From the NCBI GenBank assembly GCA_902802755.1, contig CADCNH010000013.1:43322-77139 (forward strand): DNA of 33,818 nucleotides. Reading direction: 5' to 3'. The notes beneath the pieces are model-generated. The model saw only the letters and a list, made by a program, of their open reading frames with translations, had not been told where the DNA came from and ran no database searches. A program made the translations under genes and the position numbers. Each line of letters opens with the position of its first letter. Position 1 is the first letter of the stretch. Source of the stretch: an uncultured Bacteroidota bacterium (GTDB lineage: Bacteria; Bacteroidota; Bacteroidia; Bacteroidales; WCHB1-69). Below, piece by piece: positions 24,675 through 33,410 of the stretch.

Positions 24675-26771
24675 ATGTCGGAAGATTTATCGAAGATCAG
24701 AAATATCGGGATTATGGCGCATATTGACGCCGGTAAGACCACCACGACAGAACGTATTCTTTATTACACCGGTAAAAGCTACAAGATAGGTGAAGTAGAT
24801 GAGGGCACAGCCACCATGGACTGGATGGTGCAGGAGCAGGAACGTGGTATTACCATCACCAGCGCCGCCACCACCGTCAACTGGGACTACGAGAACCAAA
24901 ACTACAAGATCAACATCATCGACACACCGGGACATGTTGATTTCACCGTCGAAGTAGAACGTTCTTTGAGAATATTGGATGGAGCCGTCGCCATTTTTTG
25001 CGCGGTAGGCGGTGTAGAACCCCAGTCCGAGACTGTGTGGAAACAGGCCAACAAGTACAATGTGGCCCGTATCTGCTACGTCAACAAAATGGACCGTATG
25101 GGTGCCGACTTCTACGCGGTGGTTGACCAAATCAAAGAGAAATTAGGTGCCAAAACCTTGGTACTGCAACTGCCCATCGGCAGCGAAGAGAATTTCGTGG
25201 GTTTGGTCGATCTCATCGAGAAGAAAGCCTACACCTGGAACGAGGAAGACCAAGGCGCAACCTACACAGAATGCGAGATCCCCGCAGACATGCAAGAGGA
25301 TGTGGAGAACTACCGCAATCTGCTGTTGGAGACCGTGGCCGAACTCGACGACAAACTGATGGAGAAGTTTTTCGATGACCCCGACAGCCTGACCTCCGAA
25401 GAAATCAAGAGCTGCATCAGAACAGCCACAATCAGCAACCAGCTGACCCCTGTGCTCTGCGGTTCTTCTTTCAAAAACAAAGGAGTACAGCGACTGATTG
25501 ACGCCATCGTGAGCTACCTTCCCTCCCCCGCCGACATGCCCGACGTGAAAGGTATCAATCCCAAAACCGAGGCAGAAGAAACGCGCAAAATTGATGAAAA
25601 GGAAAACTTGGCGGCTTTGGCTTTCAAAATTGCCATCGACCCCTACGTCGGCAAACTGACTTTCATCAAGGTCTATGCCGGCACGCTGAAAACCGGTGAC
25701 ATGATTTACAATGTTTCCACCGGCAAACGCGAAAGAGTGTCGAAAATCATGCTGATGCACTCCAACAAGCAAATTCAGTTGGACAGCATCAGCGCAGGCA
25801 ATATTGTAGCACTCGTGGGTATGAAGGAAATCAGAACTGGCGACAGTCTGACTGATGAAAAACACCCGATACTGCTGGAAAACATCGAATTTCCGGATCC
25901 GGTGATCCAGATTGCTATCGAACCGAAGACCAAAGACGACGAAGACAAGCTGATGCAAGCCCTCAACCGCCTGGCAGAGGAAGACCCGACTTTCCAGGTT
26001 AAAGTATCTGAAGAGTCTGGTCAGACTTTGATCAGCGGCATGGGAGAACTTCATTTGGACATCCTTTTGGACCGTCTGAAACGCGAGTTCAACGTTGCCT
26101 GCAACCACGGCAAACCACGTGTCACCTACAAAGAGGCTATCAACGACTTTGTGAAACATCACGAAGTCTATAAACGCCAGACAGGTGGCAAGGGATCCTT
26201 CGCCGAACTGGAATTCCAGATTAGTCCGACTCCTGCTGACAAGAAAGGCTTGTTCTTCGAAAGTCAGGTCAAAGCAAATGTAATTCCGAAGGAATACATC
26301 GCCGGCGCTGAGAAGGGTTTCAGCATAGCCATGACCAACGGCAAATACGGATTCCCACTGGAAGCACTGACCGTCACCATTTTAGACGGCAGTACCCACA
26401 GTGTCGATTCAGACGCTATGGCCTTCGAGGTATGCGCCAAGATGGGCTTCAGAGAAGCTATCCGCAGTGTTGAGACTTCCATACTCGAACCCATCATGAA
26501 GGTTGAGATTACCACACCTGATGAGTACATCGGCAACGTGACCAGCGACCTCAACCGCAGACGTTCGGTACTGGAACAAATCGAGGCGAAAATCGGCTAC
26601 CAGATCATCAAGGCACAGGTGCCGTTGGCTGAAATGTTCGGCTATGTCACCACCTTACGCTCCATCAGCTCAGGACGAGCCAACTACAGCATGGAATTTC
26701 TGCGCTATGCGGAAGTTCCCGCTGAAGTAAAGGATTACATCCTGAATGTCGGCAGATATGCCCTGCTGTAA
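24675..26771 (+). CDS. fusA: Elongation factor G
   Basis: GTPase that drives translocation and, with RRF, ribosome recycling. The 698 residues have P-loop AHIDAGKT (15-22), switch I RGITI (57-61), DTPGH (83-87) and NKMD (137-140), then domains II to V with [18 protein letters not shown] and the C-terminal [20 protein letters not shown]. Normal length. It lies between rpsG and rpsJ as in other Bacteroidetes. A second EF-G paralogue elsewhere would be common for the phylum but cannot be seen here. Confidence 0.98.
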   Translation: MSEDLSKIRNIGIMAHIDAGKTTTTERILYYTGKSYKIGEVDEGTATMDWMVQEQERGITITSAATTVNWDYENQNYKINIIDTPGHVDFTVEVERSLRILDGAVAIFCAVGGVEPQSETVWKQANKYNVARICYVNKMDRMGADFYAVVDQIKEKLGAKTLVLQLPIGSEENFVGLVDLIEKKAYTWNEEDQGATYTECEIPADMQEDVENYRNLLLETVAELDDKLMEKFFDDPDSLTSEEIKSCIRTATISNQLTPVLCGSSFKNKGVQRLIDAIVSYLPSPADMPDVKGINPKTEAEETRKIDEKENLAALAFKIAIDPYVGKLTFIKVYAGTLKTGDMIYNVSTGKRERVSKIMLMHSNKQIQLDSISAGNIVALVGMKEIRTGDSLTDEKHPILLENIEFPDPVIQIAIEPKTKDDEDKLMQALNRLAEEDPTFQVKVSEESGQTLISGMGELHLDILLDRLKREFNVACNHGKPRVTYKEAINDFVKHHEVYKRQTGGKGSFAELEFQISPTPADKKGLFFESQVKANVIPKEYIAGAEKGFSIAMTNGKYGFPLEALTVTILDGSTHSVDSDAMAFEVCAKMGFREAIRSVETSILEPIMKVEITTPDEYIGNVTSDLNRRRSVLEQIEAKIGYQIIKAQVPLAEMFGYVTTLRSISSGRANYSMEFLRYAEVPAEVKDYILNVGRYALL

Positions 26772-26837
26772 TATTCTGGAAGAACTTAAACAATACAATA
26801 AACAATTTCAAAAATAAACCAATAAAAACAAAACAAC

Positions 26838-27152
26838 GTGAGTCACAGAATCAGAATCAAATTAAAGTCATTCGACCATACTTTGGTAGATAAATCTGCT
26901 GAAAAGATTGTGAAGACAATCAACGCAGTGAAGGATGACAAAGTTGTCGTTGTGGGACCTATTCCACTTCCGACACACAAAAAGATTTTCACTGTAAACC
27001 GTTCAACTTTTGTCAACAAGAAATCTAGAGAGCAGTTCGAACTCTCCACTTACAAGAGACTGTTGGACATTTACGGTACAACCTCCAAGACCATCGACGC
27101 ATTGATGAAGCTGGAATTGCCCAGTGGCGTTGATGTTGAGATTAAAGTGTGA
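26838..27152 (+). CDS. rpsJ: 30S ribosomal protein S10
   Basis: 104-residue S10 of the 30S head, also able to act with NusB in antitermination. Start [26 protein letters not shown] is the normal S10 start and is encoded by GTG, so a GTG start is used. [18 protein letters not shown] and the terminal [11 protein letters not shown] are typical. It closes the operon here: a terminator and a convergent flippase gene follow, whereas rplC normally comes next. Confidence 0.98.
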   Translation: MSHRIRIKLKSFDHTLVDKSAEKIVKTINAVKDDKVVVVGPIPLPTHKKIFTVNRSTFVNKKSREQFELSTYKRLLDIYGTTSKTIDALMKLELPSGVDVEIKV

Positions 27153-27201
27153 TGATAGTTTCCTGATGCCTTACGGCATTAAGACATTCACATTACAATG
27201 C

Positions 27202-27237
27202 AACCTCGTTCTTTTATAAGAGCGAGGTTTTTTTTTT
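27202..27237 (+). terminator. Terminator after rpsJ
   Basis: A 12-bp hairpin (AACCTCGTTCTT / AAGAGCGAGGTT, one G-U pair, loop TTAT) followed by a run of T that overlaps the flippase stop codon. A smaller hairpin ATGCC-TTAC-GGCAT precedes it at 27166-27179. It is unidirectional: no T-run on the other strand. Confidence 0.92.
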
Positions 27238-28735
27238 ATTTTCTTATGATTATTCCTTTTAGCTTAGTCCACACCTGCTGAACCAGCTCGCGTTCGTTGT
27301 ATAGCATAACTGCCACATAGACCAAGAGCAGTGCAGTGTTGAGTACCAATGTCCAAAGCTGAGAAGCTGGATGGATCCAACAGCTGACGAAATACAATGC
27401 TATAGCGAGGGCAAAATAGCCAAGGATTGACATTACCGGATAAGGCACGGGTGCCTTGATTTGTCCTACAATATAGGATAGCAGCATACATATACCATAA
27501 CCTGCGAATCCACCCCATGCACAGGCCATATAGCCATATTTAGGCACAAAAACAAAGTTGATGGCCAACAATGCAGCACAGCCTATAGCGGAGAAAATCG
27601 CCCCCCACCAGGTTTGACCATTCAGTTTATACCAAAATGACAGGTTGAAATAAATACCCATAAAGATTTCTGCCATCATCACAATGGGTATCACCTTCAA
27701 ACCTTCCCAATATGTACTTTTGATAATATATCTGAATATATCAAGATACATCATTACAATGAGGAAAGCCAGAAGAGTGGTCATGACAAAATACTTCATC
27801 ACCACAGCCTGCATCTCAGGACTGTTCTTATCACGCTGTCCACCGAACACAAACGGCTCGTAGGCAAAACGAAACGCCTGGGTGAAAATGGCAATAATCA
27901 TCGCTATCTTCACACATGCGCCATAGATACCCAATTGCACCTCCCCTTCAAGTCCCGGCACAATAAAACGATATAACATCTTATCGGCTACCTGATTCAG
28001 AATACCCACAAGGCCTAACAAGAGAAGCGGCCATGTATATTTCAACATCTGTTTCAGCAGTGAACGGTCAATGCCGAAACGCAAATTACGGATTTCCGGG
28101 ATAAAACCGAACGTCACACCTGCCGTACATATAAGATTCACAATGAAAATATAACCTACCTGATAGCTTGGATCATACCAACTCATAATCGGCCAACCCT
28201 TTTCATACAATATCGGTGCCAGAAGGATAACAAAGAGATTTAGACCAATATTGCAGAAGATAAACGCCAACTTAAGAGTGACGAACTTGATGGCCTGATT
28301 ATTTTGTCGCAAGGAGGCAAACAGCACAGCTTGGAAAGCGTCCAAAGACACCACTGTAGCCATAATGGCAATATATTCCGGATGAGCCTCATACCCCAAG
28401 AAACTGGCTATTGGATGCAAAAATACCAAGCAAACAAGTAAAAACAGCAAGGATACCAAACCCACCGCATTAGCCGAGGTTGAAAAAGCCTTACGTGAAT
28501 CCACATCCTCGTGGTTGGCAAAATAGAAGAAAGTGGTCTCCATGCCAAAAGTCAGCAAGACCAACAGAAAAGCCGTGTATGCATAAACGTTGGTCACCAC
28601 CCCATAACCACCAGATTCCGCTGCCATGTTATAAGTGTATAACGGCACCAAAAGGTAGTTGAGGAAACGACCAATAATGCTGCTCAAGCCATATATGGCA
28701 GTCTGTCCGGCGAGTTTTTTCAGGGAATTAGCCAT
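27236..28735 (-). CDS. Wzx-like oligosaccharide flippase
   Basis: A 499-residue inner-membrane protein of the MOP/PST superfamily with about 12-14 hydrophobic segments. The N-terminus LAGQTAIYGLSSIIGRFLNYLLVPLYTYNM and the spaced FGMETTFFYFANHED region are typical of polysaccharide biosynthesis flippases that move lipid-linked oligosaccharides across the membrane. No glycosyltransferase neighbours are present, so it is not in a visible capsule cluster; a role in O-antigen-like or other surface glycans is inferred. The stop overlaps the rpsJ terminator, and a GG-type heptamer array begins about six bases upstream of the ATG. Confidence 0.85.
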   Translation of the reverse strand: MANSLKKLAGQTAIYGLSSIIGRFLNYLLVPLYTYNMAAESGGYGVVTNVYAYTAFLLVLLTFGMETTFFYFANHEDVDSRKAFSTSANAVGLVSLLFLLVCLVFLHPIASFLGYEAHPEYIAIMATVVSLDAFQAVLFASLRQNNQAIKFVTLKLAFIFCNIGLNLFVILLAPILYEKGWPIMSWYDPSYQVGYIFIVNLICTAGVTFGFIPEIRNLRFGIDRSLLKQMLKYTWPLLLLGLVGILNQVADKMLYRFIVPGLEGEVQLGIYGACVKIAMIIAIFTQAFRFAYEPFVFGGQRDKNSPEMQAVVMKYFVMTTLLAFLIVMMYLDIFRYIIKSTYWEGLKVIPIVMMAEIFMGIYFNLSFWYKLNGQTWWGAIFSAIGCAALLAINFVFVPKYGYMACAWGGFAGYGICMLLSYIVGQIKAPVPYPVMSILGYFALAIALYFVSCWIHPASQLWTLVLNTALLLVYVAVMLYNERELVQQVWTKLKGIIIRK

Positions 28736-28740
28736 GAATT

Positions 28741-28875
28741 TTCAGGTTTCAGGTTACAGGTTACAGGGGTCAGTGATTAGTGATTAGTTGATAGTTGATG
28801 GTTAGTTTTCAGTTTTTAACCGAATTGGCACATTAGCACATTGAAAATTAGCACATTAACCAATTTGTTAATTTA
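28741..28875. repeat. Intergenic repeat block between flippase and C10 protease genes
   Basis: GG-type heptamers (28743-28795: CAGGTTACAGGTTACAGG, then TGATTAGTGATTAG) followed by octamer words including TTGGCACATTAGCACATTG (about 28833-28855), the same word as at 21367-21400. No gene, promoter or terminator was recognised. Confidence 0.85.
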
Positions 28876-31800
28876 CTAATTAACTTTGCTAATTTTCGCT
28901 GTTCCGAGCAGGTTTTTCGCATCATAGACCTTGACAAGGTATATTCCTTGGGCAAAAGTGCTCAAATCCAAAGTAGTTTGTTCTGACTGCCATTTTTGAG
29001 TATATAACAGGCGGCCATACATATCATAAACATGTACCTCAATATCAGTTTCTGGCACAACTCCTGATAACGACATATTCAACTGTCCTCTTGTAGGATT
29101 CGGCCATACGACGAGTTCTCTTTGTGCTTGATAACCACCTATACCCTCGCCTATTGTCAGATACAGCGTGACCACTGAATCACACCCCCACTCATTCGTC
29201 AGAGTCACACTCGGACCCTCGATGCTCTCTGAATAAGTCACTCCATCAATCCACGTATAAGGCTCAGTAGCGAATACTGAATCAATAGAAGATGAAGTTT
29301 CATTCACCGTCAGGTGCAAGGTCACCAAAGAGTCACAACCATCAACAGTTGACAACTGGAATAAAATCGTCGAAAGATGAGTAGTGCTGATATCAAAAAC
29401 AGTGTCTCCGTATGTATAAGGAAGTTCATTTTCACAAATAATCAAGGTCTCCTCATTCTCGTAGGAAGGATTCACCGTAAGGTGCAAAGTTACCAAAGAG
29501 TCACAGCCTTCAGAAGTTGAGAACTGGAAGTTGAAAGTTGACAGATGGGGAGTATTGACATCAAAAACAGTGTCTGCATACGGATAGGGCAATTCATTGG
29601 CACAGATTGTCAAATAATCATCGGATTCTACCGAGTGATTTACCACAAGATGCAAGGTCACCACCGAGTCACAACCGGAAGCACTGGTATAAATCATGGT
29701 TGGTGTATCAGTATTTTCTGTATAAGTACTATCATTAATCCAGGTAAACGAATCACATACAACATATTCATCTACCTGATAGACACTATGGTACACGGTC
29801 AGATGCAACGTTACCACCGAGTCACAACCCTCCGAATTAGTATAAACCATTGTGGGTTCATTCGTACTTTCGGTATAAGTTATACCATCACGCCAGGTTA
29901 ACGAATCACATACCACCACAGAATCTATTGAAGAAGAAGAATGCAAGATAGTGAGATCCAAGGTTACTGTAGCATTATCACAGCCTATCACATCTGTGAA
30001 ATAGACAACAGGTCCCTGAACACTTTCGGTATAAGTCACACCATCAAGCCAAGTTAAGGAATCGCAAGCAACCACCGTGTCGGTATAAGCGGTAGCCTGC
30101 AGCATAATCAGATGCAGGTGAACAATAGAGTCACAGCCAATAGCATTTTCGTATATCATCGTAGGCGCATCCGTACTTTCCGTATAGGTACTGTCATCAA
30201 GCCAGGTATAAGGAGAGCAGGAAACCACAGTATCTATGCTGAAAGATGAGCGCAAAATAGTCAGATGCAAGGTCACCAATGAATCACAACCTTCCGCATT
30301 GGTATAGTGGAAAGTCGGCTCTTGCGTGCTTTCGGTATAAGAAACACCATCAACCCATGTAAATGAATCACAAGTGGTTACAGAGTCAATAGAGGATGAC
30401 GAATGCTTAATAGTCAGATGCAAAGTCACCACTGAGTCGCAGCCTTCCGCATTGGTATAAACCATAGTTGGTTCCTGTGTACTTTCGGTATAGGTTACAC
30501 TATCGATCCAAGTGAAAGAGTCGCATGCTACCACTGAATCTATTGAAGAGGAAGAGTGCTTGATGGTCAGATGCAAAGTCACCACTGAGTCGCACAATTC
30601 CGAGTTGGTCAGTGTAAACACCGGGGTTTGTGTACTTTCGGTATAAGTGATGCCATTGATCCATGTATAGGAATCACAGGCCTCAATTTCGTCAATAGCG
30701 GCATTTGCATGCCCTATGGTCAGATGCAAGGTATCCACCTGCCAGCAATCGTCAGCGTTCCAGTATTCATGCAGATAATCGCCACTTTCTGTATAAGTAG
30801 AGTCTATCCATACGTAGCTACCGCAAGCGTGAACGGTTTCACCAATATTTACCACATGACAAGGTGGGCGGAAATTGACCATCTGTGACACACCATTGTC
30901 GCACTGGTTATTCCAAACCGCCTGTACTTCATAGTTGTAATGTGCATACACTGGCGGATAGTCCGCATACGAGGTATCGCTGGTCATGGTAGTCAGCAAT
31001 GAATCATTTCTATATACCTCATACTGAATGAAAGGATTGTCGATAGTAGCTTTCAGCACAAAATTGTCGCTATAAGGATACCAGAACACCTCACCGGCAA
31101 AATCATAGCCATAAATATTACCCTTGAACGGGACGCACTCGGAGCCACCGACTTTTACCGTAGCGGTGTTGGCAGGTGCAGCGATATGGAGGCCATACCA
31201 AAGTTCCTGACTGGCATCTATCACAATAGGAGTGTCCAAAGTTATGGTATTCCATCCACCCATCGTTAAGTCAGACAGGTTGAGTGGTTTATCCAAAATC
31301 TTCGTACCGGCATCCAGTCTTCGGCCATAATCGGACAGTCCACCGCCTTTATACACCACAACATGGTATTCCGTGGCACTTGCATCCGCAATAAAAGACA
31401 CTTGTGTCAGAAGATGTTTATGGAACGGAAGCAGGTCGCTTTCTTCCAGGCGGTGCAAAGGTATAATCACATACGGATATTGGTCGCCCATAGAGGTATT
31501 CGGGACAGAATCCCATGAGACACATGTCACATCTGGGATGGGAGCTTGCCAGGTGATCATCACCTGATTGGTATCCGTACCTGCATCTATTGTTCCCTGT
31601 TCACCAAACATGGAAAGCGGGGCATGACAAGCCGGCATATAGTTTAAGCCTATCAAACGAACGGTATCCATAGCGATTCCAGATGTCAGCATAACACTAG
31701 TCCTATCGCAAGTGGAGACCTCTTGCTGAGAAGCATATTTCACAAAGAAGCTGCCACCCAATGCAGGCAAAACCACATGATTACCAAAGTTGACCGAATC

Positions 31801-33168
31801 GAGAGAAAGGCTGAAATTACCATTAACGGTCACATCAATAACATCTTCGATATCAACTGTAGTCACATTCACTTTTTGAATTTCCGCAGGCTGGCCTTCT
31901 TCTTGGAAAAAGGTCAATTCTTCCTCTACTGCATTCAGCATAGGAGGATTATGTACGATATTGATAATTGCGGTCTGGGCAGTATTGTAAGAATTCACAT
32001 TCGGGCTCAGGTTTGTCAGCAAATAAAAGCCATCCGCATAGCCACCCCAGCCCCAGTTCATGTGAAAGAAATTCTGGTCATCGTAGCCGTCGCACACAAA
32101 AGCGTGCACCACTGCCGCACCTGCACCTGTATATATTACCGGACGAAGCTGATTGAGTTCATTCTTCAGTCTATTCAACCAGCTGGTTTCCGTAAATACA
32201 CTACGGTAAATATGTCGAATCGTGCTGTCATAATCAAAATAATCCCGAAGTGCATCATCCACTCCAGAAATATAAGCACTACTGCTAACCACACCATACG
32301 CAGTATTCAAGCTCACCCCGCAATGATACAAAAGGGTTGCCACTGCATTGATTTCAGCAGGGCTGCTTGATGCGGACAAGGAATCAGGCATATTGACATA
32401 ATCGTAGATGGTATTCGCAAAATCCGCAGACAGCAAACCATAATCACCATAGCCGATACCCAGGTGACTATTATTGGACAAATAGCTATGACTACCCACA
32501 CCTTGAACGGGATAATTCCAATAACGCATAACCTGTCCCATAGCCACAGCGGTACAGCCTGTAGAAGCATGTCCATTGGAAGAATGGTTATCGGCAGGGC
32601 AAAGTGCATTATAGTAAGGATATTGGTTCCACTTGCTGGTCAGCAAAGGCTCTACTACGACACTGCGGGAATGCAGGCGGGACGGATGACGCAAGGCTTC
32701 CCATGCAGCTTCGACTGACGGTGCAGGTTCTTCTGAAGCTTCGCAGATAAGTTCTATTTGCTGTTGATACTCACCCAAGAGGAAAGCCATATTTTCCGGT
32801 ATTCTGCTACCCTCAAATGAAGAAGTGGTAGAATAGGCCAGGATCGGACTCACACGACTATCGGCAGCGACAATGGCAAAGGCATTAGAACCGACATTGA
32901 CCACATAATACAGGGGTTGCTCCACATTTCGTGTTCCCTCCTGACGAGTTGCCAAGCCAGTGTATGCCACTGAAGGCGCTAATGAACGTGAACGCACGTC
33001 TGGGAATGACTGGAAAAAACTCACAGCCATGTTTTTAGCGTATGTTGAGTCAACAGGTGAAGCTTTTAGCGTCAGTGACATCATCATAGGCAAGACACAT
33101 AACAACATCGTAAATAAATTTCTTCTCATCATCATTTTTTTATTGCTATCAAAATTTTTTTTCATCAT
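28876..33168 (-). CDS. Secreted C10-family cysteine protease with repeats and T9SS domain
   Basis: A 1430-residue streptopain-like (SpeB/PrtT family) protease. A signal peptide lies near the start (MRRNLFTMLLCVLPMMMSLT); initiation at the second or fourteenth codon is possible. Residues 40-170 resemble the inhibitory propeptide. The catalytic domain (about 175-405) has Cys205 in GHASTGCTAVAMGQVMRYW, His355 in VHAFVCDGYDD and NWGWGG at 371-376. Residues 410-770 are beta-rich modules. Residues 780-1342 hold about eleven repeats near 51 residues (CDSFTWIDxVTYTES, GCDSVVTLHLTI). Residues 1343-1430 (VVWPNPTRGQLNM, VYDMYGRLLY, FAQGIYLVKV) are a T9SS sorting domain. Likely surface-exposed or released; C10 proteases of gut and oral Bacteroidetes degrade host or dietary proteins. 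Promoter at 33228-33235. Confidence 0.93.
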   Translation of the reverse strand: MMKKNFDSNKKMMMRRNLFTMLLCVLPMMMSLTLKASPVDSTYAKNMAVSFFQSFPDVRSRSLAPSVAYTGLATRQEGTRNVEQPLYYVVNVGSNAFAIVAADSRVSPILAYSTTSSFEGSRIPENMAFLLGEYQQQIELICEASEEPAPSVEAAWEALRHPSRLHSRSVVVEPLLTSKWNQYPYYNALCPADNHSSNGHASTGCTAVAMGQVMRYWNYPVQGVGSHSYLSNNSHLGIGYGDYGLLSADFANTIYDYVNMPDSLSASSSPAEINAVATLLYHCGVSLNTAYGVVSSSAYISGVDDALRDYFDYDSTIRHIYRSVFTETSWLNRLKNELNQLRPVIYTGAGAAVVHAFVCDGYDDQNFFHMNWGWGGYADGFYLLTNLSPNVNSYNTAQTAIINIVHNPPMLNAVEEELTFFQEEGQPAEIQKVNVTTVDIEDVIDVTVNGNFSLSLDSVNFGNHVVLPALGGSFFVKYASQQEVSTCDRTSVMLTSGIAMDTVRLIGLNYMPACHAPLSMFGEQGTIDAGTDTNQVMITWQAPIPDVTCVSWDSVPNTSMGDQYPYVIIPLHRLEESDLLPFHKHLLTQVSFIADASATEYHVVVYKGGGLSDYGRRLDAGTKILDKPLNLSDLTMGGWNTITLDTPIVIDASQELWYGLHIAAPANTATVKVGGSECVPFKGNIYGYDFAGEVFWYPYSDNFVLKATIDNPFIQYEVYRNDSLLTTMTSDTSYADYPPVYAHYNYEVQAVWNNQCDNGVSQMVNFRPPCHVVNIGETVHACGSYVWIDSTYTESGDYLHEYWNADDCWQVDTLHLTIGHANAAIDEIEACDSYTWINGITYTESTQTPVFTLTNSELCDSVVTLHLTIKHSSSSIDSVVACDSFTWIDSVTYTESTQEPTMVYTNAEGCDSVVTLHLTIKHSSSSIDSVTTCDSFTWVDGVSYTESTQEPTFHYTNAEGCDSLVTLHLTILRSSFSIDTVVSCSPYTWLDDSTYTESTDAPTMIYENAIGCDSIVHLHLIMLQATAYTDTVVACDSLTWLDGVTYTESVQGPVVYFTDVIGCDNATVTLDLTILHSSSSIDSVVVCDSLTWRDGITYTESTNEPTMVYTNSEGCDSVVTLHLTVYHSVYQVDEYVVCDSFTWINDSTYTENTDTPTMIYTSASGCDSVVTLHLVVNHSVESDDYLTICANELPYPYADTVFDVNTPHLSTFNFQFSTSEGCDSLVTLHLTVNPSYENEETLIICENELPYTYGDTVFDISTTHLSTILFQLSTVDGCDSLVTLHLTVNETSSSIDSVFATEPYTWIDGVTYSESIEGPSVTLTNEWGCDSVVTLYLTIGEGIGGYQAQRELVVWPNPTRGQLNMSLSGVVPETDIEVHVYDMYGRLLYTQKWQSEQTTLDLSTFAQGIYLVKVYDAKNLLGTAKISKVN
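29143..30831 (-). repeat. Coding repeat region of the C10 protease, about 11 units of 51 codons
   Basis: Units of about 153 bp code for CDSxTWxDGxTYTES, then a variable 10-residue loop, then GCDSVVTLHLTI and a Ser-rich link. Eight units follow the main type and the last returns to it. Units 9 and 10 are a second type (ICANELPYPYADTVFD) with an extra segment HLSTFNFQFST in unit 9. Conserved cysteines bracket each unit, suggesting small disulfide-linked modules forming a stalk or adhesive region. Confidence 0.9.
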
Positions 33169-33224
33169 AAATCATTATAAACTAAATACGAACACAATTC
33201 TCCATGTATATTATCACATATAAC

Positions 33225-33256
33225 TTGCAAAGATACAACTAAATTTCGTATCTTTG
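33225..33256. promoter_or_regulatory. Face-to-face divergent promoters of the C10 protease and FKBP genes
   Basis: Exact -7 elements TATCTTTG occur on the minus strand (33228-33235) and plus strand (33249-33256) as a 29-bp inverted arrangement (TTGCAAAGATAC / GTATCTTTGCAG). The plus-strand -33 TTG (33225-33227) directly adjoins the minus-strand -7, with a 21-base spacer; the minus-strand -33 is CTG in the mirror position. Confidence 0.65.
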
Positions 33257-33410
33257 CAGGTCTTAAACTATAACTACTAACATCTCAAAAAAATCCAACA
33301 CATCTTCAACCACAGTATTTAAACCTTTCAGTTTCAAAACGATTCTACATAAAAAAATATTTTCTCGTCACAACGATATTAACAAAATATACAATTTCAA
33401 AATAAAAACG

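Noticed and set aside
25143..26162. 339-codon minus-strand frame opposite fusA
   Set aside because: A shadow of the highly biased fusA codons; composition is not protein-like and no motifs are seen.
29143..30831. Regular repeats considered as a CRISPR array
   Set aside because: The 153-bp units are in-frame coding repeats of the C10 protease with no short repeat-spacer structure.
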